This document shows, piece by piece, positions 35,401-48,128 of a DNA stretch of 64,000 nucleotides. Source of the stretch: Apostichopus japonicus (lineage: Eukaryota; Echinodermata; Holothuroidea; Aspidochirotida; Stichopodidae); NCBI RefSeq assembly GCF_037975245.1, contig NC_092567.1, positions 16,914,376-16,978,375 on the forward strand, given 5' to 3'. The notes below the pieces were generated by a model. It made no database searches. It saw only the letters and a list, made by a program, of their open reading frames with translations, and was not told the DNA's origin. The stretch's first letter is position 1; every line of letters starts with the position of its first letter. The translations under genes and the position numbers were made by a program.

Positions 35401-38400
35401 AAACTATTTCCCATTGTCTCCTTGGCCATACCTACTAAGCTAGTAACACAGAGATGTAATTGCAAAGTGGTTCTGGCAGTAAAGTTATCAAAATATCTCA
35501 CCATGCCGTACATCAGTGTTGCTCGATTGATTGATTTCACACAGGAGAGACTTTTGACTCCATGTATTTAGGGGATTGTGGGACAAGAGTTATACTGTAC
35601 AATCCTCTGCTAAGTGTGGTGTGTTTGGTTCCAAACAGTAAGAGTTCTACGACTGACATGGTCATGTTAGCTAGACGCCTCTGATGTTATTGTTCTGATT
35701 TAGTTTCTATGACAACTATCAATCAGTCGTTCTGTACAGCAGTAAGCAGGCGCGTAGCGAAGACGGGGGCGGCAAAGGGGGCGACCGCCCACCCCCCCCC
35801 CCCCGAGCAAATCTTTGTTGTATGTTTTTATCGCTAGTAATTTCAAAATAAAAAATGCTTAGATGCAACTTACAAGGCCTGGGAAGTGCCATTTCCAGCA
35901 ATCTAGCAGGCCTTTTCGGCCAAAATGTTCTTCTACACTTCGAGCCAACACATGGTGGCGCTACTCTTAGATAGTTTCCAGTGCTGAATCTACGGCTCTA
36001 ACAGATTGCCTAAGGGTTCGCCCCTCCCTTGGCAAATTCCTCGCTACCCGCTTGGCAGTAAGGTCACTGGTTGTTTGAAATATTTGATGTCTTAAAAGTC
36101 TCGGAGGCTTTCCGGTCAACAGTTTGTTTCACTCCATTTTTATCGTAGGCATAGAGGGCGCCTTCAGTGAGCCCGGATCCAAGACCGTGATCCCAAAGAA
36201 GGTCGTGGGAAAGTTTTCGATCCGCCTCGTCCCAGATCAGACACCGGATGAAGTAATTGCGTTGGTCAAATCTTACCTGAACGACACTCACAAGAAGAGT
36301 GGCTCTCCCAACACAGTGGAGTAAGTTCATGCTAAGGTGGCAGGTTTACCAAGATTCAACAATAAATGAATGTGAAAGAGAAAATCCATTGGCCAGATAC
36401 TTGATCTCGTTATGAACCGTTGCCTATCGCTGAATTTCAAAAGGTCATTTGAAGCTAACGGATGTGAAAATGTAATATATTAGACATCTCTGGTTTAGTT
36501 CTTATGGCAAGATGTCAGCATTTGAAAATATCCATTTTATGCTAATGTTGATGAATTTACTTCTTTTTTTTTCTAAATCTCTGGGATTCAAAGTGAGGGT
36601 CACAACTCTCTTTAGGATGAAAATCTTATATCAAAATATTAATTCAAAATTCGCAAATTCTAATAATACAATTTTGAAACTATGCAGCATTGATCATGCG
36701 AACACAGGTGTCAAAGAGGGGTGCAAACCTTCCCCCACCCCCAAATATACCCTTACCCCAAATATACCCTTACCCAGGCTACAATATATGTCACTGTAGG
36801 GTAGCCAAGATGATGAAGGTGGAAATTGGGTTCACCAAAGAGAAATAAGTAAAGTTTCTGCCATTGGTAAATGTAACTGATATCTTGTTTACTTTCAGAG
36901 TTAAGTGCTCTCATGGTGGGAAGAGCTGGTTGAGCGATCCAACTCACCCGCATTTCCAAGCCGGGATCAAGGCCACTGAACGAGGTAAATTTAGAGGGAA
37001 TCAGATCCTTCAGTGACAGATTAAAAGCATTGATGACATTGATGATAGTTAACTATCCGTTGCTTGCAAGTGAAGTTTTCTTCTTGTCGCTATAAAATGC
37101 AGACAGTAATGAAACGTGAAATCTTGTTATCTTTTATCTGGACCTGAGATGTCCATCGCTGCTATGTACACTGTGTTGTGGATATTGACCGTAGCTGCAT
37201 GTATTGACTGTACACTAGTGTCTAATTACCGACGGGAGCAAGCTGTGTGTGTATTTTCTGGGATCGATGGTGGTGTCTAACACTTCGATTACACCAAATT
37301 AGAAACTAGGTCAGATTACCGGCATTAGACGTTTCTTGTGTGTGAGTCTTCACACCCTTAAACGTGTGACAGGGTGACAGACTGTGACAGGGAAGACCAA
37401 AAAGTATTCCACATTGCTGTGGTGACAAGCCTCATCATTGTATCTTGTTCCTACCTAGATCTATTGGTGCTGTTTGAAGATGACTTAGACCAGGGGTTCC
37501 CTAACTGGCGTGCATGAACCCCCAGGGGGTGCATGAGTCCATCCCAGGGGGGGGTCGTGAGACATTTCTGAAAGTCAAAACTAGAGCACTTTTTGTTGAA
37601 CTAAAATCTGATGTATCATATTATATAGTAATGTACAAAAGTCGTACCTATCAACAAACTCTTGTCCCGTTCCATACGCATATATTGCCATAGAAGAATC
37701 CACTGTGCATGTGATAAAAAACGAGCATCCGTCTCGTATGGGTGATCGATGCGTGATACAATTTGTGATCTGATCAAATAAATATTTCTTCATCTCTTGT
37801 TTTCTTCCATTACAATATTACAATATGAACTTGATCTTTTAAGAAGCACTGTTATGTGTATTATAGTATAGTAATGACTCAGATTGTGTCTCGAAAAGTT
37901 TGGGGTTCGTGGACAACTCTGACATCCACACAGGGTTCGTGGGGGAATAAAGTTAGTGAAACCCTGACTTAGACACCTGTGTCTAAATTAGGATACTGAT
38001 GGGACTGAAGCAAGGCCAGTATGACATAAATGTTATGTGCTGTTGGAAGATGACTTAGACACTTGTCTAAATTAGGATCATAATGGGACTGGAGCAAGGC
38101 CAGTATGACATAAATGTCATGTGCTGTGCAGTCCCACACATTATACACAGTTTGTCTGCAGGCATATTAGGTGCTGTTTGAAGAAGACTCAAACACCTGT
38201 CTAAATTAGGATGTTGATGGGACTGAAGCAAGGCCAGTATGACATAAATGTTAATGTGCTGTGCAGTCTACACAATAGACACTGATGTCTGCAGGTATAA
38301 TATGTGCTGTATGAAGATGGCCAGTATGACATAAATGTTATGTCCTGTGCAGTCCCACACATTATACACTGCTTGTCTGTAGGCATATTCTCTTTCATTC

Positions 38401-39930
38401 TATATTAATTCAGCCCTGCCGCAGGGGATTTAACAGCTACTGCAGCTTGTTAATGCAGTGCTTTACTTTTGACAGACTTTTGTTCATCTGGTTAATGAAC
38501 CTAACTATGTCCTCTGTCATGCAAATCATGACAATTGTCATTCGTTACAAGTTGTGTATTTTTTGACTTTACAGTAGCTTTTGTTTTTAATTTGACCATC
38601 TGAATTTGGCAAGAGTTTGCAGTATCATACTTTGCCACAATAATGTACCGGAAAGCATCTTTGTTCCATCAAAGTTATACCAGGAATGATGCAAAGGTTT
38701 CCAAAGTTAGGAAGAAGGTGATTTCACTGCACTAAAATTTGTCACAGAGCAAAATTTAATTTTTAGTCTGGTGGAAGAAATTAGAATAATATGGAATAAA
38801 TTCTAAGCATCTTTGAATGGAATTGCATGCCAAATTTTGCCAGGAAACTTACAGTTTGGTCCTCTTTTCAGCAGTTGAAGAGGGCAAAAATGGAAAAACA
38901 AACATGTGGACTATTCTTTTTTAAGCGTAAACGGCTGGTTCAAAAGATTAGGCAGTTTAATAATAGTAAGTAATATTTATACAGCGCATAATCAGCAAAG
39001 CTGCTCAAAGCGCTTTACAAATGTAAAACCTAAAAACAAATAGAAACAAAAACTAAAATATTAAATATATAGAACCAATAAGGCAAAAAATGTAAAAGCC
39101 AAAAGCAACAATATAAAAAACACCCGTACTAAACAATACTAAAAAATTTTTTTTTTAAATAAAGCAATTAAAATTTAAAAAAATTAATAAATAAATAAAT
39201 TAAATTATAAAAAAAAAAACGCAATAGTCTAAAACAAATTCATAAGTAAGTAAATAGTAAAATAGATTAATTCACAATTGCACAAATGCAGCATCCGTAC
39301 ATCTTGCCATTTAGTATGTGGACTTTGTTGTACTTTGTATTTACAGTTCATGGCGTGACCCCTGACATGACGAGAGAAGGAGGCAGCATCCCAGTGACCC
39401 TGACCCTGCAGAATGCCACGGGCAAGAACGTCATGCTGCTGCCGATGGGATCGTCAGACGACGGGGCCCACTCACAGAATGAAAAGTTCAATATCTCAAA
39501 CTACATCCAAGGGGTAAGGGGAAAAAGGAAAATTTCACAAGTTTTACAATGCTGTCTTAAAATGGCATTTTCTTGACTCGAGAGAAAGTGTTTAATTTGG
39601 AAAGATTTCAAGAAACTTGAAAGTGAAAATGAACTTTGATTTTTGATCTTAAATGTGAATTTCAGATCTGAAAGTAAACAAGTTTACTTTAGAGATTGAT
39701 AGGATGGAATTAAATCGTCTGTCCTATATCGCCAAAGCGAGGTATGAAGGTGGATCTGGAGGGGCGAGAGAGAGGAAGGTACTGCTTTCTCAAGAGATCA
39801 ATAATTTATGACACATATCAATGTACCATTACATTTGCCTCCAACAATTCTTTTTTTTTTTTTATATATTGTTTGTGTCTTTTAGATCAAATTACTTGGA
39901 GCCTACTTTGAGGAAGTTGCAGCACTCTAA
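26426..39930 (+). CDS. CNDP2: Cytosolic non-specific dipeptidase (carnosine dipeptidase 2), complete, 13 exons
   Basis: M20-family metallopeptidase that hydrolyses dipeptides such as Cys-Gly in the cytosol. Exons: 26426-26457, 27662-27785, 28917-29087, 30622-30777, 32105-32185, 32335-32408, 33436-33510, 33869-34013, 35235-35334, 36149-36320, 36899-36984, 39347-39513, 39886-39930. They join in phase to 475 codons plus stop, the same length as human CNDP2. Metal and catalytic residues are present: His101 in YGHLDVQP, Asp134 in [10 protein letters not shown], Glu168 and Glu169 in GMEESGSEG, Asp197 in ISDNYW and His447 in DDGAHSQNE. The start [11 protein letters not shown] lies in an ATGGCGG context. 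There is no signal peptide, which favours CNDP2 over secreted CNDP1. Intron 8 begins with GC (ATG|GCAAGT); the others are GT-AG. A polyadenylation signal AATAAA lies at 40,098-40,103. Introns hold several repeats listed separately. Confidence 0.96.
27985..28290 (+). repeat. Minisatellite, about 50-bp unit, CNDP2 intron 2
   Basis: Six units of TTCTATTCACCAAACCTACA followed by CATCTCTCCTACAGTGTACA. They start near 27,990, 28,042, 28,093, 28,141, 28,193 and 28,240. The long open frames here are by-products of the repeat. Confidence 0.9.
30325..30540 (+). repeat. Minisatellite, about 22-bp purine-rich unit, CNDP2 intron 3
   Basis: The unit is GGATGGGAGGGGGTAGGGGT followed by GA, repeated about nine times. 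One strand is nearly pure purine with GGGG runs, so it could form a G-quadruplex or triplex. Confidence 0.92.
34381..34640 (-). repeat. 3' tail of a SINE/LINE, reversed, CNDP2 intron 8
   Basis: (ATA)n is followed by TTTATTCTTATATAGCACTT and TCTCAAAGCAGCTTCACA. In reverse this reads as a 3' end of the type GCTTTGAG...TATATAAGAATAAATT(ATT)n, common to L2/CR1-like LINE and SINE tails. The A-rich stretch beyond has no clear boundary. Confidence 0.45.
34700..35040 (+). repeat. Degenerate minisatellite around GGCCATAGGGCTGGACATTA
   Basis: Roughly 25-40-bp diverged units each contain GCCATAGGGCT or GGCCATAGGA and a GACATTA-like word. It sits in CNDP2 intron 8 just after the SINE/LINE tail. Confidence 0.7.
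35747..36054 (+). mobile_element. hAT-type MITE family A with 8-bp target duplication, CNDP2 intron 9
   Basis: The left end is CAGGCGCGTAGCGAAG and the right end is TCGCTACCCGCTTG. An exact 8-bp duplication GCAGTAAG lies at 35,739-35,746 and 36,055-36,062. The core ACACATGGTGGCGCTACTC matches the family. A C tract lies at about 35,790-35,804. Confidence 0.88.
37465..38395 (+). repeat. Minisatellite, about 70-135-bp units, CNDP2 intron 11, split by a hAT element
   Basis: Units contain GCTGTTTGAAGATGACTTAG, CTGTCTAAATTAGGAT, GACTGAAGCAAGGCCAGTAT and GACATAAATGTTATGTGCTG. They occur at about 37,469 (resumed at 37,967), 38,039, 38,171 and 38,305. The first unit is interrupted by 37,491-37,966. 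Confidence 0.85.
37491..37966 (+). mobile_element. Non-autonomous hAT (CAGGGGTTCCC ends) with 8-bp target duplication
   Basis: It begins CAGGGGTTCCCTAACTGG and ends AGTTAGTGAAACCCTG. The exact duplication ACTTAGAC lies at 37,483-37,490 and 37,967-37,974. The target was a minisatellite unit, whose uninterrupted neighbours (for example at 38,039) show the empty site. Confidence 0.9.
38955..39245 (-). repeat. 3' tail of a SINE/LINE, reversed, CNDP2 intron 11
   Basis: AATAATAGTAAGTAATATTT, then ACAGCGCATAATCAGC and GCTCAAAGCGCTTTACAA. Reversed, this is a GTAAAGCGCTTTGAGC...GCGCTGTATAAATATT tail similar to the one at 34.4 kb. It is followed by a long A-rich stretch. Confidence 0.5.
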
Positions 39931-40103
39931 GTGTGAGTTAAAAGACGAACAGCCAGCTGAACTCATCATCATCTTTCATACGCAACGCCTGAAACATTTA
40001 ACCGTAAAGTCACATTTTTGGGAGTTGCCAAGTAAAACAATTTCCATTACTTTTCTGTGTAATTAACATTTTTATCAAACTTATCTGTCATTTTTCAAAT
40101 AAA

Positions 40104-40696
40104 TAACAGGCCTTTAGAAACCATATTAATACTGAGGTGAAAGGGATAAAATTAGAAAATGGATTGATAAAATTCTAACTTTGGTTATTGGTGCTGTCAC
40201 AGACTAGTATGGTAAAATATTAAATCGTTAGAAAATGTGATGTAAACCAAATTTACTGTTGTAAATACTTATAATGGAGATCAAATTGGCCTTTCCAGTT
40301 ATTTCTTTTCTTGCCCTCATATTATTCTGGTCACAGCAAACATACCAGTGCCATCAGCTGCAAGAGGTTTTACTGACTACACATTCCAAGTACTTACTTA
40401 CATTGTTTTAGAAAATTCTTGAAAAGGAAAATTATCTGCTTAATATTTCAGTTTAGTGAATTACATGATATCAGTGGTCAATCGCATATCAAAAGTGTCT
40501 TTGGAAATGCAAATTTTAATAGTTTTTTTTTTTTCTCCTAAGAGGCTGTCCTCCAAATTTCCAACTTCGTGCAAATTGTTTGGACCAAATAGATCTTAAT
40601 CATCTTGTTAATTTTAAGGAACTTAATTTTAATTTATAAAGGTGGTTTATGAAGGTGGTTCAAGCAGCTGCTTTTAATTGTTTTCTCTCATTTTTG
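40104..40696. other. CNDP2 3' flank, nothing recognised
   Basis: AT-rich flank ending in G-rich runs (40,696-40,725) that form the left duplication breakpoint. Confidence 0.5.
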
Positions 40697-42201
40697 GGGG
40701 TTGGGGGATGGGGGGTTGGGGGGGGCTTAAAAGTGTTTTTATAATTGTCAACTTTGTCTTTCTTATTTGCAGATTAGATTATCAAAAATACATTCTTCAT
40801 GAAAATAAACTTGATTAAAATAACTGATATTAATAGTAGTAATCCCTGAGAAGGACAGTCGAGAGGAAATTTAACTTTTGACAGATATGAAAGAGGGAGA
40901 TATTTTAAGAATCCTGGTTAAATTGGCATCCAATTTATAACCAGTTTTCATCGTTTGGGAAGTTGGCATATCTTGCAGCAGAAGTGAATGTCAAGCAATA
41001 AGTGTTATGTCTTAGTAGCACACTAACGAAAGTTCTGTTTTTTTGTTTTTTAAATTACGTTTTCTGCTTCAAAATTGGGATGTATCCCAGTACGAATACC
41101 CTGCAGTCATTATAACATCGTTAGCTTGACATCGACTTATGTAAAGTTAGGACCCTATGTAATCCTTTGTCAAAACCGTAAAGTAAAGAAATCCATACAT
41201 TTTTTGCTTCTTCTAACAGAGTACTTCTATGACATTACACCTGTTTGCTTCAAGTTTACCTAGCGTACAATACTGTGGCAATTTCAATTATTGATATCTC
41301 AAGGAATGTAGGAATGGAATGTAATAACATTTCACCTGGATTCTTGGAATGTGTTTCATTTGTATCCAGTCTCTGGGCTTCCTTTTTTAATGATCTCAAA
41401 ATTTTGGAACCTGGTTTGCTTTTTTGTTTTCCAAACTGATTTGTTTAATTTAATTTGTTACTTAAATTGAGATTATAGATACTGATGGTGAATATCTTCA
41501 CTTCTGTTGGTTGAATTAATCATGCAATGAACCAATTGTGTGTGGTGAAATCTAAGCAGAGTGACTTAAATAAGAAGAATTTACAAAACTGATTGCTCTC
41601 GTCTCATCTTCCATTTTTTTTTTTTTTTTGCTTCTCGTGTCTTTCTCCTATTGGTTCCTAACCCTGGCTTCTTCCATAATAATAATAGAGAGACATTCTA
41701 TGAATTTTGGGGAAAGCTAGCATCGCTGATACTGAAAAGACTTTTCATCTCACAGTATGTTTGTTCTTAAGAGTGGCTAATGCAAAATGTGCATTCATAC
41801 CACAGTAATTTCTTCTTTGCAAACCTGCGTAAATGTTCGGCGTCCCTCAGACCACTTGCCTCAGTTTTTTCTCAATAATTGTGTGTAATGTATTTCATTT
41901 TCATGAATCGTCAAAAGTAGCCATTGTCATTATGACATCGACATTGCTTAAAGAATGATCTACATACTTATCATTGTCGTGGGAGCTGGTTGTTTTGGAA
42001 ATACTGCAAAGCATGGCATCCATAAATGTTTGATCAGTTGCTCTATGGTTGGATGTATAGGGTCTGTGTTCCGCTAGCAACACTTAGTGTGCATTGAAGT
42101 ACGTAGGCAATACACTCAATGTATAGTATGTGTATGTATGTATTTTAGATCCTCCTGCAACCTTTTAGTTTACTAAACCCGCCAAGCAAGTTCGTTTATG
42201 A

Positions 42202-43322
42202 CAGCGGCGTAACGATGAGTCTGGGGGCCCCTGGGTCCAGGGAAGGAAGGGCCCCTGGCTGCTGCGGAGAATCAACCGATGTGCGCGCAGCGCACATCAC
42301 GAGCGCGAAGCTCTGGGGTTCTACAAGCTCTGTGGTGCAATCTAAGCCGTATATGGAACATTTCGTGGTGATTTTATCGACTGAGATTTTGGGGGAAATC
42401 TGCGTTCATAGACACAATTTGGGTCTGCCTTGTCTGTCATACTGGGAACATGAAAAAATGTGTTGCAAAGCTAGAATACATTAAGAGATTGAAAGGACAA
42501 TAAGACCAAATGACCAAAGTCCAATTAACATAAACATGTATATTTCCACCCGTGGCGTAACTCCTGTGGACAAATGGTATCCAAGTTCCCGAGAACTTGG
42601 AAAGGCTACAGCTTGAATTTACTGAGCCTGGCCTTCTTGTCAGCAAACATATCGATTAGTCCATCTATATCAAGTGACCATGCCTCCTCGCTCTCGATGG
42701 ATAGGATAGCCAGCGAAACCAGTCGATCTTGAGAAATGGTTGAACGTAGGTACAACTGGCCAAATTTGGGGACATTTGGGCAAAATATCAGCAAAACGGT
42801 GGAAAATATGCCAAATTCGATTTACTGTCTGATACGGAAACATACAAATACACACACAAATCTTAGGCATCTGCGATTTGGCCGATAGCTGAGGAAAGCA
42901 TCAGCCAAAGGGGTTCAAAATATGCCAAATTCGTGTCATTTGGCCAGTTATCGGCCAATGTCATGTGGCAACTCTGACCGAGAGCGAATTCATTGAAATT
43001 AGAGGCGCTATTTCGCTATAATATGTACCAGCGTAGCCTATCAAGTTCCAGTGTGTACCTCAGGCTCTTGGGTCAGTCGTGCGGAAGAAAGGATACGAAA
43101 TTTGCAGTTGCAGGGGCATATGATTTATGACGAACTATTCACGCACAGAAAAATGTGTCCACGGTCTCGTTTAGTTTCTTTTCCAACGAAAACGTGCCGT
43201 TTCAAAAAAAGAAAAAAAAAGGGTACCCCTCTTCTAAGTTCTGTACATCAGTGCAGCGGGGGCCCCCTTTGGTCGGGGCCCCTGGGTTTGCCCCGTCCGA
43301 GCCCATAGGCGTTACGCCGCTG
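42202..43322 (+). mobile_element. Non-autonomous hAT, CAGCGGCGTAACG ends, copy A
   Basis: It starts CAGCGGCGTAACGATGAG and ends CATAGGCGTTACGCCGCTG. Flanks GTTTATGA and GGTTATGA form an 8-bp target duplication with one mismatch. GGGGCCCCTGGG words lie near both ends. No transposase is present. It is shared by both duplication copies, so it inserted before the duplication. Confidence 0.85.
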
Positions 43323-44308
43323 GGTTATGAAACGAATCCAGTTCGGAGTTTCGATTTGCGAGAGGCGGATTTTGGGGTAAATGTGACAACAACAAAAAAC
43401 GTCAGCATTCTTACAAGTGTTTAGACCTATAAGACCGCTTACATGCATGATGGTATGCAAGAAATAAATAATCCAAGATAAAAATGAAACTTCGACGTTC
43501 GATCAGGCCTACCTATATACATTCATTAATTAACTGCGTGGAATTTAGCGAGATCTGCACACTGTAGGTACAGGGATTTTTGAATAGTAGGTCGTTGGTG
43601 GGGCATACGCCCTAGATATTGTGTACATTATTGGTGTTCAATCGCGGGACGCAAACTTGTTTTTTCTCGAGTAACAACACTTTCACTCGTTTTACTTGAT
43701 TTTCGACATTCACATCATATGTATAGCTACAGCATTTGAAGAGCTCAATATTAAATTAGTTGGAAAGTGCAGTATTTTTATGCTGGTACTAGATTGTCGC
43801 GACACTAGCCTTTTGGCTTTATCCACACATATGCATATGGCCACATTATCTAAGGAGCTCAAAGTAAATCAGTTGACAGGTGCAGTATTTTTATGTTGAC
43901 ATGTTGTCTAGACACTCCAAGTTTTACTTGATTTCTGACATTCACAGCATATGCATAGCCTATAAACATTATCATAGACGCTTTGCGTAAGAGTTGTACA
44001 CCGTACTACAGCGCAGTGTGCATTGCAGGCCGTCCAGGCATGTATATATGGTCTACCGCCAAATTTCTGGCTACGCTCCGCGGCAATTTGAGTCATATTG
44101 AAAAGCATTCGAATATCATAATTGATAGATAGGTGATCTAACGTAGCACACATTTATCTTCATTTAATTTGTATCAAATAGCAATAAATGTATTGATTTC
44201 ATTTCCAAAGTTAATTTAAACCATGCATTTTACTATCGTAGCCCCGACAAATAAGTTATAAATGTATAGACTAACAGAAACGTGGACGGGCTGGTTTTGC
44301 ACCCTGGG

Positions 44309-44561
44309 CAGGCGTGTAGCCAAGGGGGGGGGGGCGAAGGGGGCGAAAATAGAAAATGCTTAGATGCAACTTACAAGGCCTGGAAAGTGCAATTTCCAGC
44401 GATATGGGAGGCATTTTCAGCCAAATTTTTCTTGTAGGCCTACGCTTCGGGCCAACTTATGGTGGCGCTACGCTTAGATAGTTTGCAGAAACATATTTAC
44501 GGCTCTGATAGTTTGCCTACAGGTTCGCCCCTCCCTTGGCAAATTCCTGGCTACGCACCTG
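44309..44561 (+). mobile_element. hAT-type MITE family A with 8-bp target duplication, copy A
   Basis: It starts CAGGCGTGTAGCCAAGG and ends CCTGGCTACGCACCTG. The exact duplication ACCCTGGG lies at 44,301-44,308 and 44,562-44,569. The core CAACTTATGGTGGCGCTACG matches the family. Confidence 0.9.
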
Positions 44562-46169
44562 ACCCTGGGTACTTTTTTGTTTGTTATTTAAACCAGTTAA
44601 CTGTCGTTGAAAACCAGCAACGAGTTGAATGTATAGATTAATAAAAGCGAGACATGTGTCTGTAAGCTGTATCATAAGTTCAACATAGCCTAATCAAGTT
44701 TAATAGTTTACCCAAAACGATTGTGACCCGTCATAGGGTCTCTGGTGGACCGCCATGAAAAGTGTTATTCAGTCAAGGTATAATCATGCAGTGTATACCT
44801 CCGGCGACCCCATTGGTGGAAATCCTGCCTAGAGTGACGGTTGATGAATAAAGCACAATAACAGCAGTTGATGTATATAGAGTAAACTATTTCTTGTAAG
44901 AATGTAGGGTCAAAATTCACACTAATACACATGCATATGCTAGCTTGTTTCGAATAGGTGCAGTGACCGGTGAAGTTAGTTCATAATAGAGGGAAAATCC
45001 TTTGTCGCTATATAGCGTAGAAAACCTATATATGTTTACTCAGCTGAGACTTATTAATATTGTCGATGATAATATATAAGGCCATTTGCACCAAAATACC
45101 GAGGAGAATCGCTGTACGAAAGGCTGTTTGACTACTATATCTGTGCCACTGAGCTTGTGCCACTGACCTTGTGCGTTCTTTCAAGTCTGGCAAATTGTGT
45201 ACGTTTTTATTTTTACTTTTTGGTTGTAATTAATGTTCTTAATGGTAACTTTTAGTTGCATATAGCTACGCAAGTCATCTTAAGTTAAAGAAGAGTTTTT
45301 TCCATCTATGTTAGGTAAATATAGCTTTCACTGATATTACAAAGTAAGTTATCAGAACCATTAAGAGAAACTAGGAACATAAACTGTGCTTACCAACTTC
45401 GTATAACCATCCGATCGCTTTCTATGAGCTAAGGTCGCTTAATTGTTACTTCACATGACAGTATTGGTGAATTTTATATGTGTAGTATGTAATGTATGTC
45501 AATGGAAGGCTCGATTTAATTAAGGCAAAGATATCTTTCGATGAAATTTAAATCGGACACAAAACATCATCTTAAGCTTATCTTTACATGACAGTGATCC
45601 TTGTGAAGGACAACTTCTCCTAACAGCTCAAAACTTCTTGTTCCGTTAGGCTGAGATATCCTAGTTTAAAACTCATGTCTGGGGTTATCAGTTTGTACCA
45701 TCTCTGCTTTCAAATAGTGTCATTACGCCTGAAAACGTTTTACATTTTCCTTATTTTGTTTTCAGTATTTTCAAGGTAAAATGTCATTATAGGTCTTGAC
45801 CTTTTTTTTGTTCACGTTTTGTTTTAGATTCATCATTTGTAAACCCTCCTCCGTTACAGAAAATAAAACTTACACTAAAAACAAGAATAATATAAAAAAT
45901 ATTTGAAGAACATGTGCATGGCTCGATGATGTCATATTTAGACTTGATCAAGTCTTCGGCCTTGTGTGCGAAGGAAGTTTATTGAAGGATTAGTTCAGGT
46001 GTCATACATGTTAATCTTATATGAAAGAAGACAGTAAAAGAAACACAATGATGAAGAAACTGTTCAAATATCTTATTCCGTTATGGAGTTATTCAAGTTT
46101 AAAGTTCTTTCTGATTGTGTAGAAACGGCTGAAATCAGACTAGCTGTGATGTCACATCCTCACATTTCG

Positions 46170-47318
46170 GAAAAGTCTTTGTTATTTTATTAAAATGTTT
46201 TGTGAGATTTTATGACTTACAACCAAAATATATGTCATGTGGATCTCATGTTTGTCAAGGGAAGTATCAGAGATTAAACATCTGAAGAATTTTTGATTAT
46301 ATTTTTTTAGATTTGTGGAAAAAAATGTAATTAATTTTTATTGAAATATTCACACATGTTAAGAAAGTGAGGATGTGACATCACACCCTCAGAGTTAGTC
46401 TTTCTACACCAGTCATTTTCAAAGAAATTTGTATATCTTCAAAGCGTGATATCTCCTAAAAAGAGCATGCTATCATGGTAGTTTCTTTACTGTTCTGTTT
46501 GCCTTTTTGAGCTCTTTCATACAAGATAGACATGTCAGACACCTGAACCAATCCTCTAAGCCCACTTGACATTCTTACTCAAGTGTATATCATGCAGCTT
46601 TATAGGGCAAAATATTTATCGGCGTGAACTTTGTTATCGAAGAAAAGTTAATACTAGCAGGTTCTCACAGTGGCGTAGCCAGACGGGTGCATGTGGATAG
46701 TATCCCCTCCCCCTATCTTTGGGGGATTTTGGGCCCAATAAATTTCGGGTGAGCCCCAAAACTCTCCCAACCCCCACCAGCAATGACAGGCAACATCTTA
46801 CAAATAATTCCTGAAGTACAATGCATAAACTGATATCTTGTACAAAAGGTACAATACATACAGTTGAAAATTCTTCAACATTGTTACAAAAGTGACAACA
46901 TATGGCAATCTCCAACCTTTTTCGAAAAACATTTCTAAAAGGAAAGTGGGGGCACTCCCCTTAGACCACTCCCATGGATGACTTATAAATATTTCCCTCG
47001 CCACTTATGAAGGTTGTTGTGCCTCTGAGGTAGAGCCTACACCGTGAAATGTATAGTCACCAATATTCTCTTTTCTCTGGTGTTTGCTACTGGCAACTCT
47101 TAGCAAAAAAAAGGAAACCAGATAACGCAATTTGTAATATAAAATCCTTATGTGGTCTTTGTAACCTTCATAAAAACCCACATGTGACCGATATGTTTAT
47201 TGCGAGGTATACTCACATTAATTGCTCATATGTATTGAACCCATATTTTACTCAGGCACATAGAACACAATTGGGCATCCATTGGTTTACCCACACTCAT
47301 TTGCGCAAGTGAAACTCA
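46170..47318. other. Segment present only in duplication copy A
   Basis: Copy B jumps from TCACATTTCGGAAAAGT (55,638) to ATAATCTACGTGGAACCC. In A those two sequences are about 1.14 kb apart. The A-only DNA includes a hAT-like terminus CAGTGGCGTAGCCAG at about 46,669. With no clean terminal repeats at the two edges, a deletion in B is simpler than an insertion in A. Confidence 0.7.
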
Positions 47319-47580
47319 TATAATCCACGTGGAACCCAATCAGACATCCAAACATTTCCCTAATAATTCCAAACCCGCATATCAACCCAGTTGTAACGCA
47401 GATGGGTGCTCTTTAACTTCCTATGTAAAATCAGACATCCCAGAATTTACACGCATTAATTGACCGATTTGTAGACCACATCCAACCCACATTGGCGATG
47501 CCCAAGTTAGCCCACGTATCTTTACCCACACATATTTAATACATGTACAACACTGGCCCAAGTTGCCGCTCCGTCGTAAG
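47190..47580. repeat. ACCCA-rich degenerate repeat tract
   Basis: Many ACCCACATT, AACCCAATC, GGCCCAAGTT and TTACCCACAC words, spaced irregularly. The right part is kept in copy B at 55,650-55,930. It resembles the 4.9 kb tract. Its source family is unknown. Confidence 0.45.
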
Positions 47581-48128
47581 ACCCACTTGGGGCCGAAACT
47601 GTTGTAATGGCTGGGTTTGGACAATAAAACGTTTGTTTTGTTTTTTTTGCCAATACTTACCAATACCAATACAATATCCAGCAAATGAAGTTTGAGAAGA
47701 GCTCAGAGAGGAAAAATGAGAAACCCGTCCGAAAGTGTTGTTCATTACTGGTATGTGATGATATGGATACGTGTTAAGGTGGCACTTTTAACTGGTGCAC
47801 AGATTTAACTCAAAAGGCGCCCATGACGGTCCATTAAAAAGAAAGAATACTATGTTGCCATGGCTACTTGCGAAAGTAGTAAAAAGGGCAAGGAAAAAAA
47901 GCATTTCACTGAAATATATTCTTCATAGTATCTATGAGATACTTACTTATCATGTCACTTGATAAATCTGGAAGCAATCCTTCTATCATATTTGTACGTA
48001 GTAACTTCTATTTATTTTTTTGATTTTTTTTATATATCCTAAGTCATTCTGATATAGTTCCTTTATGAACATAATTTTCAACAAAAGTCTTTTTTAATCC
48101 AATTTGCAGAAACTTGTGACCAAAAATT

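Noticed and set aside
41075-41263. 62- to 64-codon frames repeated at 50,567-50,931
   Set aside because: They recur because of the segmental duplication. There is no sign of coding constraint or known domain.
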